64,000 nucleotides of DNA from Trifolium pratense (taxonomy: Eukaryota > Streptophyta > Magnoliopsida > Fabales > Fabaceae): NCBI RefSeq assembly GCF_020283565.1, contig NC_060060.1, forward strand, positions 2,666,001 to 2,730,000, written 5' to 3'. Below are positions 46,991 to 58,728 of this stretch, piece after piece. Numbering within the stretch: position 1 is the first letter of the stretch; every line of letters starts with the position of its first letter. A program made the translations under genes and the position numbers. A model generated the notes under the pieces. It did no database searches. It saw nothing but the letters and a program-made list of their open reading frames with translations, and was not told the DNA's origin.

Positions 46991-47800
46991 TATTGATTAA
47001 CTTAAATTCTTCTCACATTCCAATTACTTGCTTGAGCTTCACTCTTCTTCAATAATCAAACCCTTAAAAAATATAAAAAATAACAATAAATAGATATATA
47101 ATATAACAAACAAAGCCTTGAATTTTGTGATGCTTAATAAATTCACAAATGTTGTTGATGCTTAAAGTTAGGATCTTTCAACCATGAAATAAATGCTAAT
47201 CAAATAAAAAGCATTGACTACACAATAAATTTATTTCTGAACACTGAAGCCAGAATATAAGGCAGTGAATTCCACCCTATCAGACAAGGCAATGTTTTAT
47301 TACCTAAAAAACATCATTAAATTTTCTGAATTCTTAGCACTGAAAGATAGTTATCAATTTGACATTCATATATAAAAATTAACAAAAAATAAAAAACAAT
47401 AACAATTACATTGCATTTAAGGTGCATCCATATAAGGCTGCAGAATGAAGAACACCCAGAAGGAAAGAAATGGTTTTTATTGAAATTCTTTCAAAAGGGT
47501 CTAAAATTAATGGCTTTGCAATGTGATTGATGAAGTGAATAAGAAGAAACTAGAAAAGGGTTATGTGAACTTTGTTACTTGAAAAAAGTGGAAGTAACAA
47601 TGGTGAGAAGAGAATGGTGAATTTTTGAAGATATAATTTTCCGGTGGGATTTTCCGATGAGATGCCGGAGAAGGTCGCCGGAGGAAAGAAAAGAGAGGAA
47701 TTGAAGAAGAAAATGGGAAGAAATGAAAGATAAAAGGAAAAATGATGGCTCTAATTAAGGCGGTAGTGAAGGGTATCATGTGGGACCCATTTTAACAGTA
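46991..47800 (-). promoter_or_regulatory. 5' leader, probable leader intron and promoter of the O-FucT gene
   Basis: The minus strand at about 47560-47720 is CT-rich with 'ccggcgaccttctccggcat', as in plant first exons, and lies 600 bp upstream of the ATG. A leader intron between about 47560 and 47010 is likely but unproved; CAAGTAACAAAG near 47572 offers a GT donor. The block contains no long ORF of its own that I trust. Confidence 0.4.
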
Positions 47801-50630
47801 ACTAACCCCACTTTCTCTAATTCTAATTTTTAATTATCACCCTAATCCATTTTTTTTAATGATTAAATATGTTTTTGGTATTTATAAAGTTTTGAAAATT
47901 TTAATTAAAAATTGATTGATGGAAATGGTAAGAGATTTAAATTCTTTAAGGAAATGATTACATGTTCTATATATTTGGTTTTTGGTTAAGGGTAAAATTC
48001 AAGCAGAAAGAAAAATTCATTTTGTGTGTCTCACGGGTTATCTCTCTCATGTGTGATTTATGTGTCACACCTTATAGTTTATTCTTCCTTGTGGTGTGTG
48101 TGTGCAGTTCTAAATTATCTAAATGTATTGAGCTCATGAAGGAGAATAAGGGAAAATATGTGACATGTGACTCGAGCGAGAGAAAAAGTGAGAGGTGTAT
48201 GCGAAGAAGAAGTAAAATGTGGTGTCGTCTGGGAGGTTGTTGATGATTGTTACATGACTGAATGATAATGGTGAAGACAAGAGTTTATTGAGAGAAGAAA
48301 AATGTGAGAAGTGGATCTGAGATGAAAGTGAGGTCTATTGGGTTATGTTGCAATTTTTTTCTTTAGGGTGATCAAAATGCAATAAATATAGGGAGTAATA
48401 TGTGTAATTTTTAAAAGTTTAGGGAGTGGTAGGTTCATCAATCTCACTTACACTTGAGTTTGTCTTTAGCGAGTGTGATGTATATTTTGATGTGTTATTC
48501 TTCTGTGTTATAAAACTAGAAGGAAATAGTTTGTACATTTACCAAAAAAGAGAGCATGATATCTATAGGTGAGTATTGCAAAATCCCTTAAATACCTTAT
48601 TTGGTGAATTTATGTGTGATATGGATATGTCTCCGTATATCTCGGTTAGTAAAAATATCGCATTATATATATAAGAGTTGAAGTTCAAACTTCAAACACT
48701 TCATTTATTCTCTTACGAGACACTACTATTTGTGCAGAGCATTTTTACGTGTTTGTTTGAAAATATTTTGTCATTTCAACTTGCTTTTTTGGAAATACTT
48801 TGACTTTTTTTTTCTTCTTTTTTTTTTTTGTCGTATATTTTGTCATTTCTAATTTCTTTTTAGTTTTTTTAGAATTCAACCGCGAGATAAATAAAATCTA
48901 ATAAAAAATTGTTTCCGTCATGAATCAAACTCGATTACTCGAATTCTCTCAAACAAATCATTATTAACCACTTAAGTTCAATGTTTTAGTTTACTTTCCA
49001 ATTTTTACTCGATGGTGTGAAAGGTGAGAGTTAAGAAAAGAGGGAGAATATAAAAATTCAATAAATGAAATGATACTGCTAATTATCCTAATATATTATT
49101 GTGCACCCCCTTCGTACGTAACACAATAACACATAGTAACAAATTCTTGTTAAATTAAATCAAGTGTTATAATAATTATAAGAAAATTGCATTGACCTCT
49201 AATATATAGCATGTTTGATGACACATTCATTCATCTCATGAAGCATGTTTTAATAGAGTGGTGAATCCACTTCTCCCAAGCCTAGATGCATGGTAAGTAC
49301 ATTTCTATCTTATTAAAGAAAGTTACATATAAGGATTTAATTAAAATAAAATATGAGAGATTCCATTTCCATTTAAATGACTTCTTTTTTTTTTCTTATA
49401 TACTCTCTATTCAAGATAACCATATTTAAGATATTGTCAAACACTAAAATATATACGAACCATGGATCATTCATTAGAGAAGCATGATCCTCATCATTTG
49501 TGAAAGTCACCAAGTAATAAGTTATATATAGAAGGTTAAACAAAATATAAGTTAGAAAACACATGAAGTCAGTACCTTCAAATTTTAAATAGAGACATAA
49601 TATCTAATTCATTTGTATATTTATTCTTAATATTCTTAATTCACAGCCCAACACTTAGTCTCACCATGACTCACTTTTTTCAATGGATTAAGTGGGGATG
49701 ATCAACTTAAGTGGTACGATTTAAAACTTCCATTCATCCCATAAAAAATAACTTGCACTTAAACAAGTTGTCCCATCGAACTCAACATATTTTCTTACCT
49801 AATAACAATGTACTTAGAGTTAGGGTTAGGGTAGTTATTTTTTGAGTAAAGAGTAATTACTTGTTACTAGGGAAGGGATCGTCTGCCATATGATTTTCAC
49901 GGGAGGGAGTAAATTGTTGATTCTGACCTATCATTCATTTTTAGTAATACAATTATATTGCAACGAAAAAATACTTGTGGTTAACATGTAACAGGACACA
50001 CTTTACACCGAAGACAAACTACGCGCCCTTGTTACTACTATAAAATTATTAAAAAAAAATTAAAAAAAAATGCATTTAGTGATGTCAACTCTCTAGTGTC
50101 CCCAAATCACTACCATAGGTTATTAGTGGTCATTAACCTATATTAGACTAACTTTTTACAGTTTTTCTATCATAGGAATTATTTTAATTTTTAAGGCAAG
50201 AGGAAAAAAATAACAAAGAACAAATCAAGTGGAAAGCGAAAAATTCAGTAATTCGTACAAGACAATTTCACAATCATCTTCCACTAGCTAAGAAAAGTAT
50301 TGGTATGTGTCACGATTTAATTATGATAATCAGTTCTATTAGTTGAAACTGAAATTAATGGGATGGTTTTAGCTTCCTAATCCTCAGTCATTCAACGTGT
50401 CTGACGGCTTAAAATTGGTTAATTATGATATGTTTGGTTATCTTCATTTTAATAATTGAATGCACCTTTTGCCCCAAAAATTGGCTTTTTTCTCCCCTTT
50501 TCCAAGGTGGCCTATAGCATAATTTGGAGAATAATTTTTCTGTTTGTCTACGATAGTAAAAATCATTTTTTTTTAAGTTTGAGGTTCATACGCTTAGTTT
50601 TTTGTTTTCCTAAAAATAGATTTTAAAAAA
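47801..50630. other. Gene-free region with degraded SINE-like repeats
   Basis: No gene seen. 48640-48715 ('tctcggttagtaaaaatatc', 'aagttcaaacttcaaacac') is a decayed relative of the SINE at 38104. 48866-48975 is a third, weak copy of the 'ggaatcgaactcgg' repeat. 47860-47885 carries one end of the 'aaatatgtttttggt' family. 49860-49920 begins like the MITE at 45361. Confidence 0.45.
48866..48975. repeat. Dispersed 'aatcgaactcgg' repeat, degraded copy 3
   Basis: 'attcaaccgcgagataaata', 'aaaaattgtttccgtcatga' and 'atcaaactcgattactcgaa' line up with the order of motifs at 15416-15525 and 24892-25045, followed by 'attattaaccactt' as in copy 2 ('cattaaccactt'). Confidence 0.5.
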
Positions 50631-50643
50631 AGCTACTAGAATT

Positions 50644-50902
50644 GTTGGTTGACGTCATCCATTCGAGAAGACGGGACAATTCGAAATTTAGTTTAATTGT
50701 TAACGACATTATTCTTCTTATGTCATCTTCTGTAAACTTTGAGGTTAAGTTTGTTAGGAGACAAGCGAATTTGGTTGCTCATACTCTTGCTAGGGCGGCC
50801 AATGTTTGGGTTAGTTTCCATAGATTTGAGATTATTTCCTTATGTATTGAACATTTATTAGTTAATGATATGAATTAAGTTTGTTTGGTTCAAAAAAAAA
50901 AA
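50644..50902 (+). mobile_element. 5'-truncated LINE insertion with 13-bp target duplication and poly-A
   Basis: 259 bp flanked by AGCTACTAGAATT on both sides (50631-50643 and 50903-50915) and ending in a poly-A tract from 50892. The plus strand encodes the last part of a LINE RNase H domain: LLVDVIHSRRRDNSKFSL, then FEVKFVRRQANLVAHTLARA (the EVxFVxRxAN..AH.LA motif) and a stop at 50876-50878. The cut is within the domain, so there is no activity. This is a textbook truncated target-primed insertion. Confidence 0.93.
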
Positions 50903-51059
50903 AGCTACTAGAATTAACTTTTTATTTTAAGTTACCGTAAAAATGACTTTATTTAACAAAATGATTTTCTAAAAAATCTATAACAAACAATATTAAAATC
51001 ATAAAAATAACTCTTAAAAAATATATATTTAAAGGATTTTTCTATCATGTGCAAATTTG

Positions 51060-51890
51060 CACATGTTGGCGGGCAAAGAATAATCGGATCTTCAACAACG
51101 CGGTAATTGATCCGGTAGAGATTATTGAAAGTATCAAAAGGACGTCGTGGTAGTGGTTTATTGGGCGTATGGCAACATGTCCCTGTCTTTTCTATGAGTG
51201 GTGTTGGAACCTGGGAGATTGCTTTGGTTATGAGTTGCTGGTTTTGCTGTTCTGTTTTCTGCCCTTGCTATGTTTCTTTTATTTCTGCTGTATTTGTTAT
51301 GTTATTTTTCTGCTTCCTAGATTTGTGTTGCTGTTGTTGTTGGCTTGTGCTTGCTTATGGTTTCTTATGTATCTTTTCTTGTATCTTTTCTTGCTGCTGC
51401 TTCCTTGTATCTTTTCTCTATAAACCACTAAGTTCTAAGTACACCTTGTGCTTATAGTTTCTTATAAAAATATATTTTTAACTTTTTTTAAAAAAAATAC
51501 AATATTAAGTTTATATTAAAACTTGTGTATTTTATATTAAATGTATAATATTTTAATAAATAATTGTTATTTTTTAATTCCGTCAAAAAAATTGTTATTT
51601 TTTAATAAAAAGTTACTACTTTAATATCTTTAATATGTGCAATATTGTCTATGTTAGACAAATTCTTAGGGAAAACTTGACATCTATTTAGGTCCAACAA
51701 GACTCAAGAGATTAGTCATTACGTTTGTGCGCAGAAGATATGCACTCAACATCTCTTATGTTTGATTACTTCTCATTTTATTAGTTGTTCTGTTTAATTA
51801 TCTCCTTGTTGACAACTTTTATAGTCGATCTCGGCACACCTTGTGCTGAGGAGACTGTTTTATTAATGTATATCTCCTTGTTGACTGTTA
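51060..51890 (+). mobile_element. LINE 3' end fragments
   Basis: 51125-51235 reads, in the plus frames, as a decayed C-terminus of L1-type LINE polymerase (SWWWF-like block at about 51145, then ATCPCLFYEWCWNLGDCF), which matches the zf-RVT tail of these proteins ('CLFYEW.WNPGDC'). A T/G-rich 3' UTR follows to about 51470 and a second, separate LINE tail ('atctcggcacaccttgtgct', 'gaggagactgttttatt') lies at 51780-51890. Not coding now. Confidence 0.6.
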
Positions 51891-52133
51891 AAAATGTTTG
51901 TAGTTATTTTTTCTTACGCAGTTGAGAAACATATTTTATTTTAAGAGAATATATATTCACTTTAAGGAACCAAATCAAGTAGTAACTTAAAACACTTAGA
52001 ATAAAAGTGCAGAAAAAATGGATATCTAGTTATATTGTAAATATAATTTTAAAACATCCTTTTGACTATGCTATTTGTTAGATAATAAAATAATAGGTTA
52101 TGTTTTTGAGCCTGTTAGTTTAGAGTCAATTAG

Positions 52134-52192
<59 letters not shown>

Positions 52193-52196
<4 letters not shown>

Positions 52197-52835
52197 GCGG
52201 AACCAGAAAAAATATCGTGGGTGGGCCGAAAAGTAGTCAATCTATTTTCAAATTGAATTTTTTGCACCTCTATTTTCACATGTTACAATTTTGGTACCAA
52301 CAAATTATATTTTTACTCTAAAAATTATGATTTTTGGCTATAAAGGTGATTTATTGTCTCCAACATTGAATCTAAAGATGAAATATCAAATTTGAGACCA
52401 AAATTCACAATTTTTTCCCATTAAAATTCGCTAATTTTACAGCAAAAAAGTAATAAAAAAATATTGAGATAGTAATAAAATTGCAACAAATGTGAAAATA
52501 TGGGACTTGAAAAATTTAATATTAATTAAACATATTTTTTTTATGTCATTTCATATTTATATATGTTAGTTCAACTGCTAATTTTATCTATTATTATAAA
52601 TTCAATTAATTATGAACTAACATTTACACTAATACTTGAACTAATATGTGTACCAAATTACTTATAATCATCAATAATATACTCTAAATTAATATTTGTA
52701 CATATATATATATACCGGATGACTTAAAATCATTAATAATATATTTAAATTAATACTCTACATATAAAAAAAATTATTTTTTGGGGGTGGGGGTGGGCCA
52801 TGGCCCACCTCAGCCCACCCCTAGGTCCGCTGCTG
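52193..52835. mobile_element. Nested DNA transposon remnant in LTR1
   Basis: Inside a TA microsatellite in LTR1. Left end AGTGGCGGAACCAG, right end CTAGGTCCGCTGCTG, which is inverted (CAGCAGCGGACCTAG). GTGGGTGGGCC and its inverse GGCCCACC..CCCACCCC lie just inside. No ORF. The 'cagcggcggacc..ggggtgggc' end type is common in plant non-autonomous DNA elements; superfamily not decided. Confidence 0.75.
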
Positions 52836-53384
52836 TATATATATATATATATATATATTTTGTAATGTGAAGCTAATGCAATGATATTCTATTGAAACTC
52901 TAGTCGTTTTTCTCTTTTCCTATTTGTGTATCTCTGATTCTAACATGACATCAAGAGCATGATTCGATCCTCCTTGAATTGTTTGTTGCTTCCGTCGTTG
53001 AATTCCCAAAAATTTGGGAATATATTTATTTTGGTCGTTTGGTATTCTTGATCTGTTTGCTTTCTTGATCCGGGTTTGATTAAAGGAACAAATTTATTTT
53101 GCATTTAGTTTGAATTAGAGGTGTTAGTATGTGTTATCGAACATGGAATTTGCTTGAAGGAATGCTAGTACAACTTGCAATGGGTTGGTTGAAGGAGAAT
53201 CAATTCACAAAATAAGAAGTTGCCGCTTGCACTTGTTGGGTGAGTTGGAATTTACTTGAAGTTGTTGTTTTGGAATTATTGGATTGAAAAGCTATTGATT
53301 TCCGCTTTGATGGAACAGAGGTATACTTATGGTCACAGTTTTGTTGTTTCTTTGGTTTCGGTCTTGAAGGATTTTATGTATTCA

Positions 53385-53870
53385 GCCATTGCACTTTTCT
53401 GTAGCACTTCTTATCTGTAGCACTTCTTCAGATTTCATTGCATTTCTCTTCCTATTGCACTTCTCTTCTGATTGCATTGCGCTTCTTCTGATTGTATTGC
53501 ACTTCTCCCTATTGCACTTCTTCTGATTGCATTGCACTTCTCCCCCTATTGTACTTCTTCTAATTGCATTGCACTTCTCCCTATTGCACTTCTGATTGTA
53601 TTGCACTTCTCCCTATTGCACTTATTCTGATTGTATTACACTTCTCCCCCTATTGCACTTCTCCCTATTGCACTTCTTTTGATTGTGTTGCACTTCTCCC
53701 TATTGCACTTCTTCCGATTGTATTGCACTTCTCCCCCTATTGCACTTCTCTTCTGATTGCATTGCACTTCTTCTGATTGTATTGCACTTATCCCCCTATT
53801 GCACTTCTCTTCTGATTGCATTGCACTTCTCCCTATTGCACTTCTTTTGATTGTATTGCACTGTTTGATT
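53385..53870. repeat. Pyrimidine-rich tandem repeat inside the LTR element
   Basis: About 490 bp of variants of CTGATTG(C/T)ATTGCACTTCT and CCCTATTGCACTTCTT. The 9-mer TTGCACTTC recurs dozens of times with spacings mostly of 15-25 bp. Long open frames on both strands here are a by-product of the repeat and not genes. Confidence 0.9.
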
Positions 53871-54405
53871 GCATCTCTCTCTCTATTGGCTGATTCTTCT
53901 ATTTGGTCCGATTTTGTTTGATTTGTTACGATTTAGATTGGTTGACTTTGGATCGGACTAGATTGGATGTTGGATTAATTTGATTTGTTTCTCCCCTCTT
54001 TGATAGTTTCTCTGTTGACTGCGAATGGCTGCTCTCAGTTGATCACAATCTTAATTGGGTTGATTTATTGTCAGGGCTAATTTGTAACAAGCTTAAAGCT
54101 TAGTAAGCTTTAGCTTGAGAGGTGATGTTAGAAGTTTATTTTATTTGGTAGTTTATTTTATTTTCGTATTTTGTTTGACAAACTCATAATGCTTATTGTT
54201 GATGCATAATGAGTTTGAGAGTATGTGTTAGATAATAAAATAATAGGTTATGTTATTGGGTCTGTTAGTTTATAGTCCATTAGGTTTTATATATATTCTC
54301 TAGAAACTCTTTTGTAATGTGAAGCTAATGCAATGATATTCTATTGAAACTCTGGCCGTGTCTTTATCTTTTTGCTATTTGTGTATCTCTGATTCTAACA
54401 CTATC

Positions 54406-57016
54406 TATCTTTGGAATTTCAAAGAAACAATGGCAAACGACCAGACACTTTTCAATTAAGACATTATATTTACTTTCTTTTTATCTCTTTGATAAGTGGA
54501 TGTCAACACTTAAACTTGTTGAAATTTAAAGACACAAATCTAACCAACGCAAAAATGTGATTGAAGCCATTGATAGAGGAAGATAAAATTATTGCAATTT
54601 CAAAAGTGGTTTTCTAATGGACACCAGTTGTTTTGAATTATTTTCAATTACCTCTAAAAATAGGATCACACCTATTAAAACAATTTAAGAAGTTCGTAGT
54701 TCGTGGTAATATTAAATGTTGTAATAATTGTTACCTTGTCTAAGATGGGATGCAAACAATTGTTAGTTAATTTAATGGTGATTAGCGCTGAATTTGGTAG
54801 AGATGATCACAGTTCGATCCATACAACTACAATTAGGAAAAGACTGAAATCACTTGATGTCAAAATCGACTTCCGAATCAAATTAGACAGTCCAATGGAT
54901 ATATAGTTTTTGTAAAAAAATAAAATGGGTTTATAAACCAAACATTCGCGATTTATCATCTAAAAATTTATAATAAACCAACAAGATAACAAAAATTAAA
55001 AAATTCATGTGTTTACTGATTGAAAAAAATACTAGAAACATAAGGCAAAATCCACATATACGAATAGGAAAATCCAACTTTAAGAAATCTGAAACGAACT
55101 GAATTCAAATAGGAAAATCTAACTTTAGAGAATTCAAATTCATAGTTCATTCGAATGATTTCAACATTCCAATGTACTATTGTTTCATTATTTATTTTAT
55201 TTTTGCTTGTTAAAAAAAAAATTACTATTGTTTCAGGTCGAATCCACATATCCTCTTCAACATCAACCAATCGTTTTTGAAGGAGCAAATTCAGTCCAAT
55301 AAACGTCACGACCATTCACGATTCTCACACAATTAGTAGAGATAGTCTACATCTCTTAAAATAAATAACATATCAAATAATTTTCAATTTTTCTAAATTT
55401 TTTTATGGATGATCTATATGATATAAATTTTCAATCCAACGGTGAATTTTGTAAAATTCGTATTCATTATAATGTTATTCATGACTAGTCCACTATGGAC
55501 CACTTGATGAAGTGCTCCATATTAGAATTTACCTAGTTTTAGTGTATAATATTCAATGTCAACAATTCTAAAACAAAAATCTATTTATATTATTAATTTA
55601 CTTCAAAACAATAGTAATAATGGACGTCTCTATTAATTTACTTCATTTTTCTTCTTCTTGTGTTTTCCCCTACGATTGTTCATTTTGTCAAAAATCATGT
55701 TCCTAATTTTCTGTTTCAGGCAACGAAAGCTTCTTGTCGGGCTTGAAAGAACGGTTATGTTATGGGCCAAAAATATAATTAGTATAAGTTAAACTTTTGG
55801 CATTTTTCTACCTCCCCCCCCCCCCCTCTCCGCTACCCCTAAATTTCTATTTTTGCCCTTAATTTTGATTTAGAATCTGTTTTCCGCAGCGCATTAAATT
55901 TCAGATTTTATTTTCCATTCACTATGATTCAGAAAAACGTTTTTCGAAGCGACCCTTTATACACACTAGCTTTTATCCATTTTTCTTTCACTTCTTCTTC
56001 CTCATTCAATCTCAATAACAACGAAAAGTGGTTTTTGGGGTCTACAATCACTATCGGAGCATTCACAAATATTTTCTACACTCATTCCGTGTGAAATATA
56101 AGGTAATATATTTTTTCAGCTGATTCTTTTTTGGATTCTAAGTTTCAAATTTTGAAAATTGTACTGGTTTACTTTGAAAAACGTTATTCGGAATTATATT
56201 GGATTCTATTTTCCGAAGTAAATTCGGATTCTATGTTCCGATATTTCACTGCAATGTGAAGAACATTCATAATTGTGCAGGTTTGGTATTTTGAAAGAAA
56301 GTTTGACATTTTTTTTATACTTATTTTGTATGTTTGATTGTTTAATTGTAGTTATTGGTGTTGAATCAAAACCTCCAGATGAATTGAAACCCATTGTTGT
56401 CAAATCATTGTCTTCTATGATGACGACTCTGCTTTTGTGGATGAGGAGCATTGGTGGCAGACTCTGTTTTAGTCGAACCATGGGCATCGTTGTTCTGCTA
56501 TACCTAATCTTATTCTGCCAACATTATCTGCCATATCAAAAATAAGAAAACAACAACAAAAATTAACAATATGTTGGTTCAGATATTTCACCAAACACTT
56601 AGAGCACAATCACAATATAATACCATGAACAACAAACTAATCACTAATCAATATCACTAATCACAAGCAACTTTGAAAAACTAATAATTAATTAATACAA
56701 TTGCCTAATCCCAAACTAATCAATGAAAACAATCAACATAAACTTAAATTTATAATCTAAACTAAAACCAAAAATATCAAAATTACAATAACAATCAACA
56801 CAAACAAAGAAAAAATTGATTAACACTTACTTGTGAGTCGAAAATGATGTTTCTTTTATGTTGGCTTGATGGAAGAAGAGATATGTTTTCTGAATGTTTA
56901 TTTGCTTTGGAAAATGTTTATGAAGCATACTTTTGGGGCTAAAAAGTAAATGTAAGTTCAATTTATATGGACTTGATTTTTTTCCCGGTCTTTTCATATT
57001 GGATCACCCATCACTA
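54406..57016. other. Gene-free region with scattered repeat scraps
   Basis: No gene supported. 55060-55145 has a two-copy repeat ('aggaaaatc.aacttta.aga'). 55811-55827 is a C-run. 55860-56230 carries several 'ttttccgaa'/'ttcggattctatgttccga' motifs like those inside the 17233 MITE, and 55980-56110 looks like the leader of a decayed transposon. Short open frames at 56273-56545 show no recognisable motif. Confidence 0.4.
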
Positions 57017-57025
57017 TTATTTTAT

Positions 57026-57723
57026 GGCAAATGCTAACATGTGTTCTAAGGGCACATTTTAAGGTGCATTTAATTAACTAATATCTCACTTAATTGACTT
57101 CAAAAATAGTAATAAACAACTTTATTAATTAAAAGATATGATCCACTATATTTATTACCCATTTAAAAGAATCGGAAAGGCAAAATTATGATATGCTGCT
57201 AAATTTGATTTATAATCACGCGCCTGGTAATACTACCATAATTATATGCATCCAATTTTTTTTGGTTTGTTAACAATTAGGCTTATAGTACTCCAGGTAA
57301 TACTAGAATTATGCTAACTTGTGTTTTGTGTTTTTCTTTTTCGATGAACAAGATCGAGAATTATAGTATTATGTTGTAATGATAACGATTGTTACTACTA
57401 TTTTAGCTTTCTAATTGCTAATATATTTTACAATTTTATAACACTTACTATAATTTAAGTTTTCTTTCAACTTAAAAAAAGGTTTGACAAAAAAAAAAGC
57501 TTTGTAGCAAAAAAAAATTGATCAAGCGTGTGATCATACATCAAGTATTTGGCAAGTATCATATTTTTCCTATGCAATTTTTTAAAATGGGTAATAAATA
57601 TAGTGAATCATATCTTTTAATTAATAAAGTTGATTATTGCTATTTTTGAAGTAAATTAAATGAGATATTAGTTAATTAAATGCACCTTAAAATGTGCCCT
57701 TAGGGCACATGTTAGCGAAACCC
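57026..57723. mobile_element. Mutator-type foldback element (698 bp) with perfect 9-bp target duplication
   Basis: The arms of about 140 bp are near-perfect inverses: GGCAAATGCTAACATGTG, TCTAAGGGCACATTTTAAGG, TGCATTTAATTAACTAATAT on the left and the complement series on the right, ending CATGTTAGCGAAACCC. TTATTTTAT flanks both sides (57017-57025 and 57724-57732). The middle (57185-57570) is unrelated AT-rich filler with no ORF. Confidence 0.93.
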
Positions 57724-57732
57724 TTATTTTAT

Positions 57733-58215
57733 AATTGTTTCACCGCTCCCCTTACTCCTCTCGCACTCCACTAATATTAATTGACTATGATCTTCTTAAA
57801 TCTTAGTCGATGTAACATCATCACTGGGCATGGGTACTAAATCCTCGTCATTGTGCATCAGCACCAAATCATCGTCAATGAACTAATATGAATGCATGTA
57901 TGAGACTAATAACAATTAAGACGACACTCTCCATAACAACATTTACATCGGAAATTCAACGTCACTGCACAACAACTTAACAAAGACAAAATTTTACAAC
58001 GGCTTATCAACATCAGTGCACAATGGCTAAATAATGACAAAGGAGCTGATATGCATCAAGAAGAGGCTAGGGGCGACCGAGGAGCTGAGCTAGCGGAGGA
58101 TATATGAGCTTGTCTAAAAATAATTCAATCTTATTTTAATTATTTAATTTATTTTCACATACAACAATTTGATCCTCGTGCATCACACGGGTGATATTAT
58201 TGGTACAGATACAAA
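57733..58215. other. Short gene-free stretch
   Basis: Contains 'catcactgggcatgggtacta' and 'catcgtcaatgaac' type degenerate repeats (57810-57880) and ends at about 58175-58200 with CGTGCATCACACGGGTGA, a small hairpin recalling a Helitron 3' end. No CTAG end follows it in the expected place. Confidence 0.35.
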
Positions 58216-58723
58216 CTAAGCAAAAACACAATTGGTGTCCCTAAAATTTTGAAGCATATTGCAATCGCTTCTCCGGAACATCTTCAGAACCCCCTTGGGG
58301 GATGAGTGTGGCGCCGGTGGTGGTGATGGAGTTAATCCTGGTATAAGTGGTGGTAGATTTGGAATCAAAGGTGGTAGACTTGGAATAAGTGGTGGTAGAT
58401 TTGGAACCAAAGGTGGTAAACTTGGAATAAGTGGTGGTAGAAATGAGTTGGAAATCAATGGTGAACTTGATGCCTGTTGCAATCGCACCTCCGGAACATC
58501 CTTCCGAACCCCCTTGGAGGATGAGCGTGGCGCCGGTGGTGGTGATGGAGTTAATCCTGGTATAAGTGGTGGTAGATTTGGAATCAAAGGTGGTAGACTT
58601 GGAATGAGTGGTGGTAAATTTGGAATCAAAGGTGGTAGACTTGGAATAAATGGTGGTAGAAATGAATTGGAAATCAATGGTGAACTTGATGCCTGTTGCA
58701 ATCTGAAATTCTGGTATCACTAG
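58216..58723. repeat. Proline-rich (minus) / glycine-rich (plus) coding-like tandem repeat
   Basis: Two direct 219-bp units (73 codons; 'gatgag.gtggcgccggtgg' at 58301 and 58520), each with 42-bp subrepeats. Three frames are open. Minus 58701-58216 gives a Pro-rich peptide of 7-residue blocks (LPPLIPS/LPPLIPN), then PGLTPSPPPAPRSSSKG. Plus 58259-58723 gives ISGGRFGIKGGRLGISGG blocks with GGGDGVNPG. The minus reading, with a hydroxyproline-rich wall-protein style and a neat LPPLIP period, looks more natural, but no start context or splice structure decides it. It abuts the LTR at 58729, so it may be a gene fragment cut by that insertion. Confidence 0.5.
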
Positions 58724-58728
58724 AATGA

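Larger units (their letters stand above)
52076..54400 (+). mobile_element. Short non-autonomous LTR retrotransposon (TRIM-like), LTR1 split by a nested DNA element
   Basis: LTR1 (52076-52945) and LTR2 (54226-54400, 175 bp) both start TGTTAGATAATAAAATAATA and end TCTGATTCTAACA. The flanks CTATT (52071-52075) and CTATC (54401-54405) are a 5-bp target duplication with one change. After LTR1 comes TGACATCAAGAGCATGATTC, a diverged tRNA-Met-type primer site. The internal region is 1280 bp with no gag or pol; most of its centre is a pyrimidine-rich repeat (53385-53870). LTR1 is longer only because of the TA run and DNA element nested at about 52137-52853. Without that the element is about 1.6 kb. 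Confidence 0.9.

Noticed and set aside
47561..47779. Small minus-strand ORF upstream of O-FucT
   Set aside because: Fits a CT-rich 5' leader exon better than a protein gene; no domain.
49815..49835. Telomere-like TTAGGGTTAGGG
   Set aside because: Barely two copies in AT-rich DNA; not an interstitial telomere array.
53382..53821. Long frames on both strands in the TTGCACTTC repeat
   Set aside because: They stay open only because the repeat unit lacks stop codons; no start context, no domain, both strands equal.
56206..56545. Overlapping 90-codon frames on both strands
   Set aside because: No similarity recognised and equal support on both strands; taken as chance.
58175..58200. Helitron 3' end candidate (CGTGCATCACACGGGT hairpin)
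   Set aside because: No CTAG terminus at the right distance and no TC start could be paired with it; too little support.
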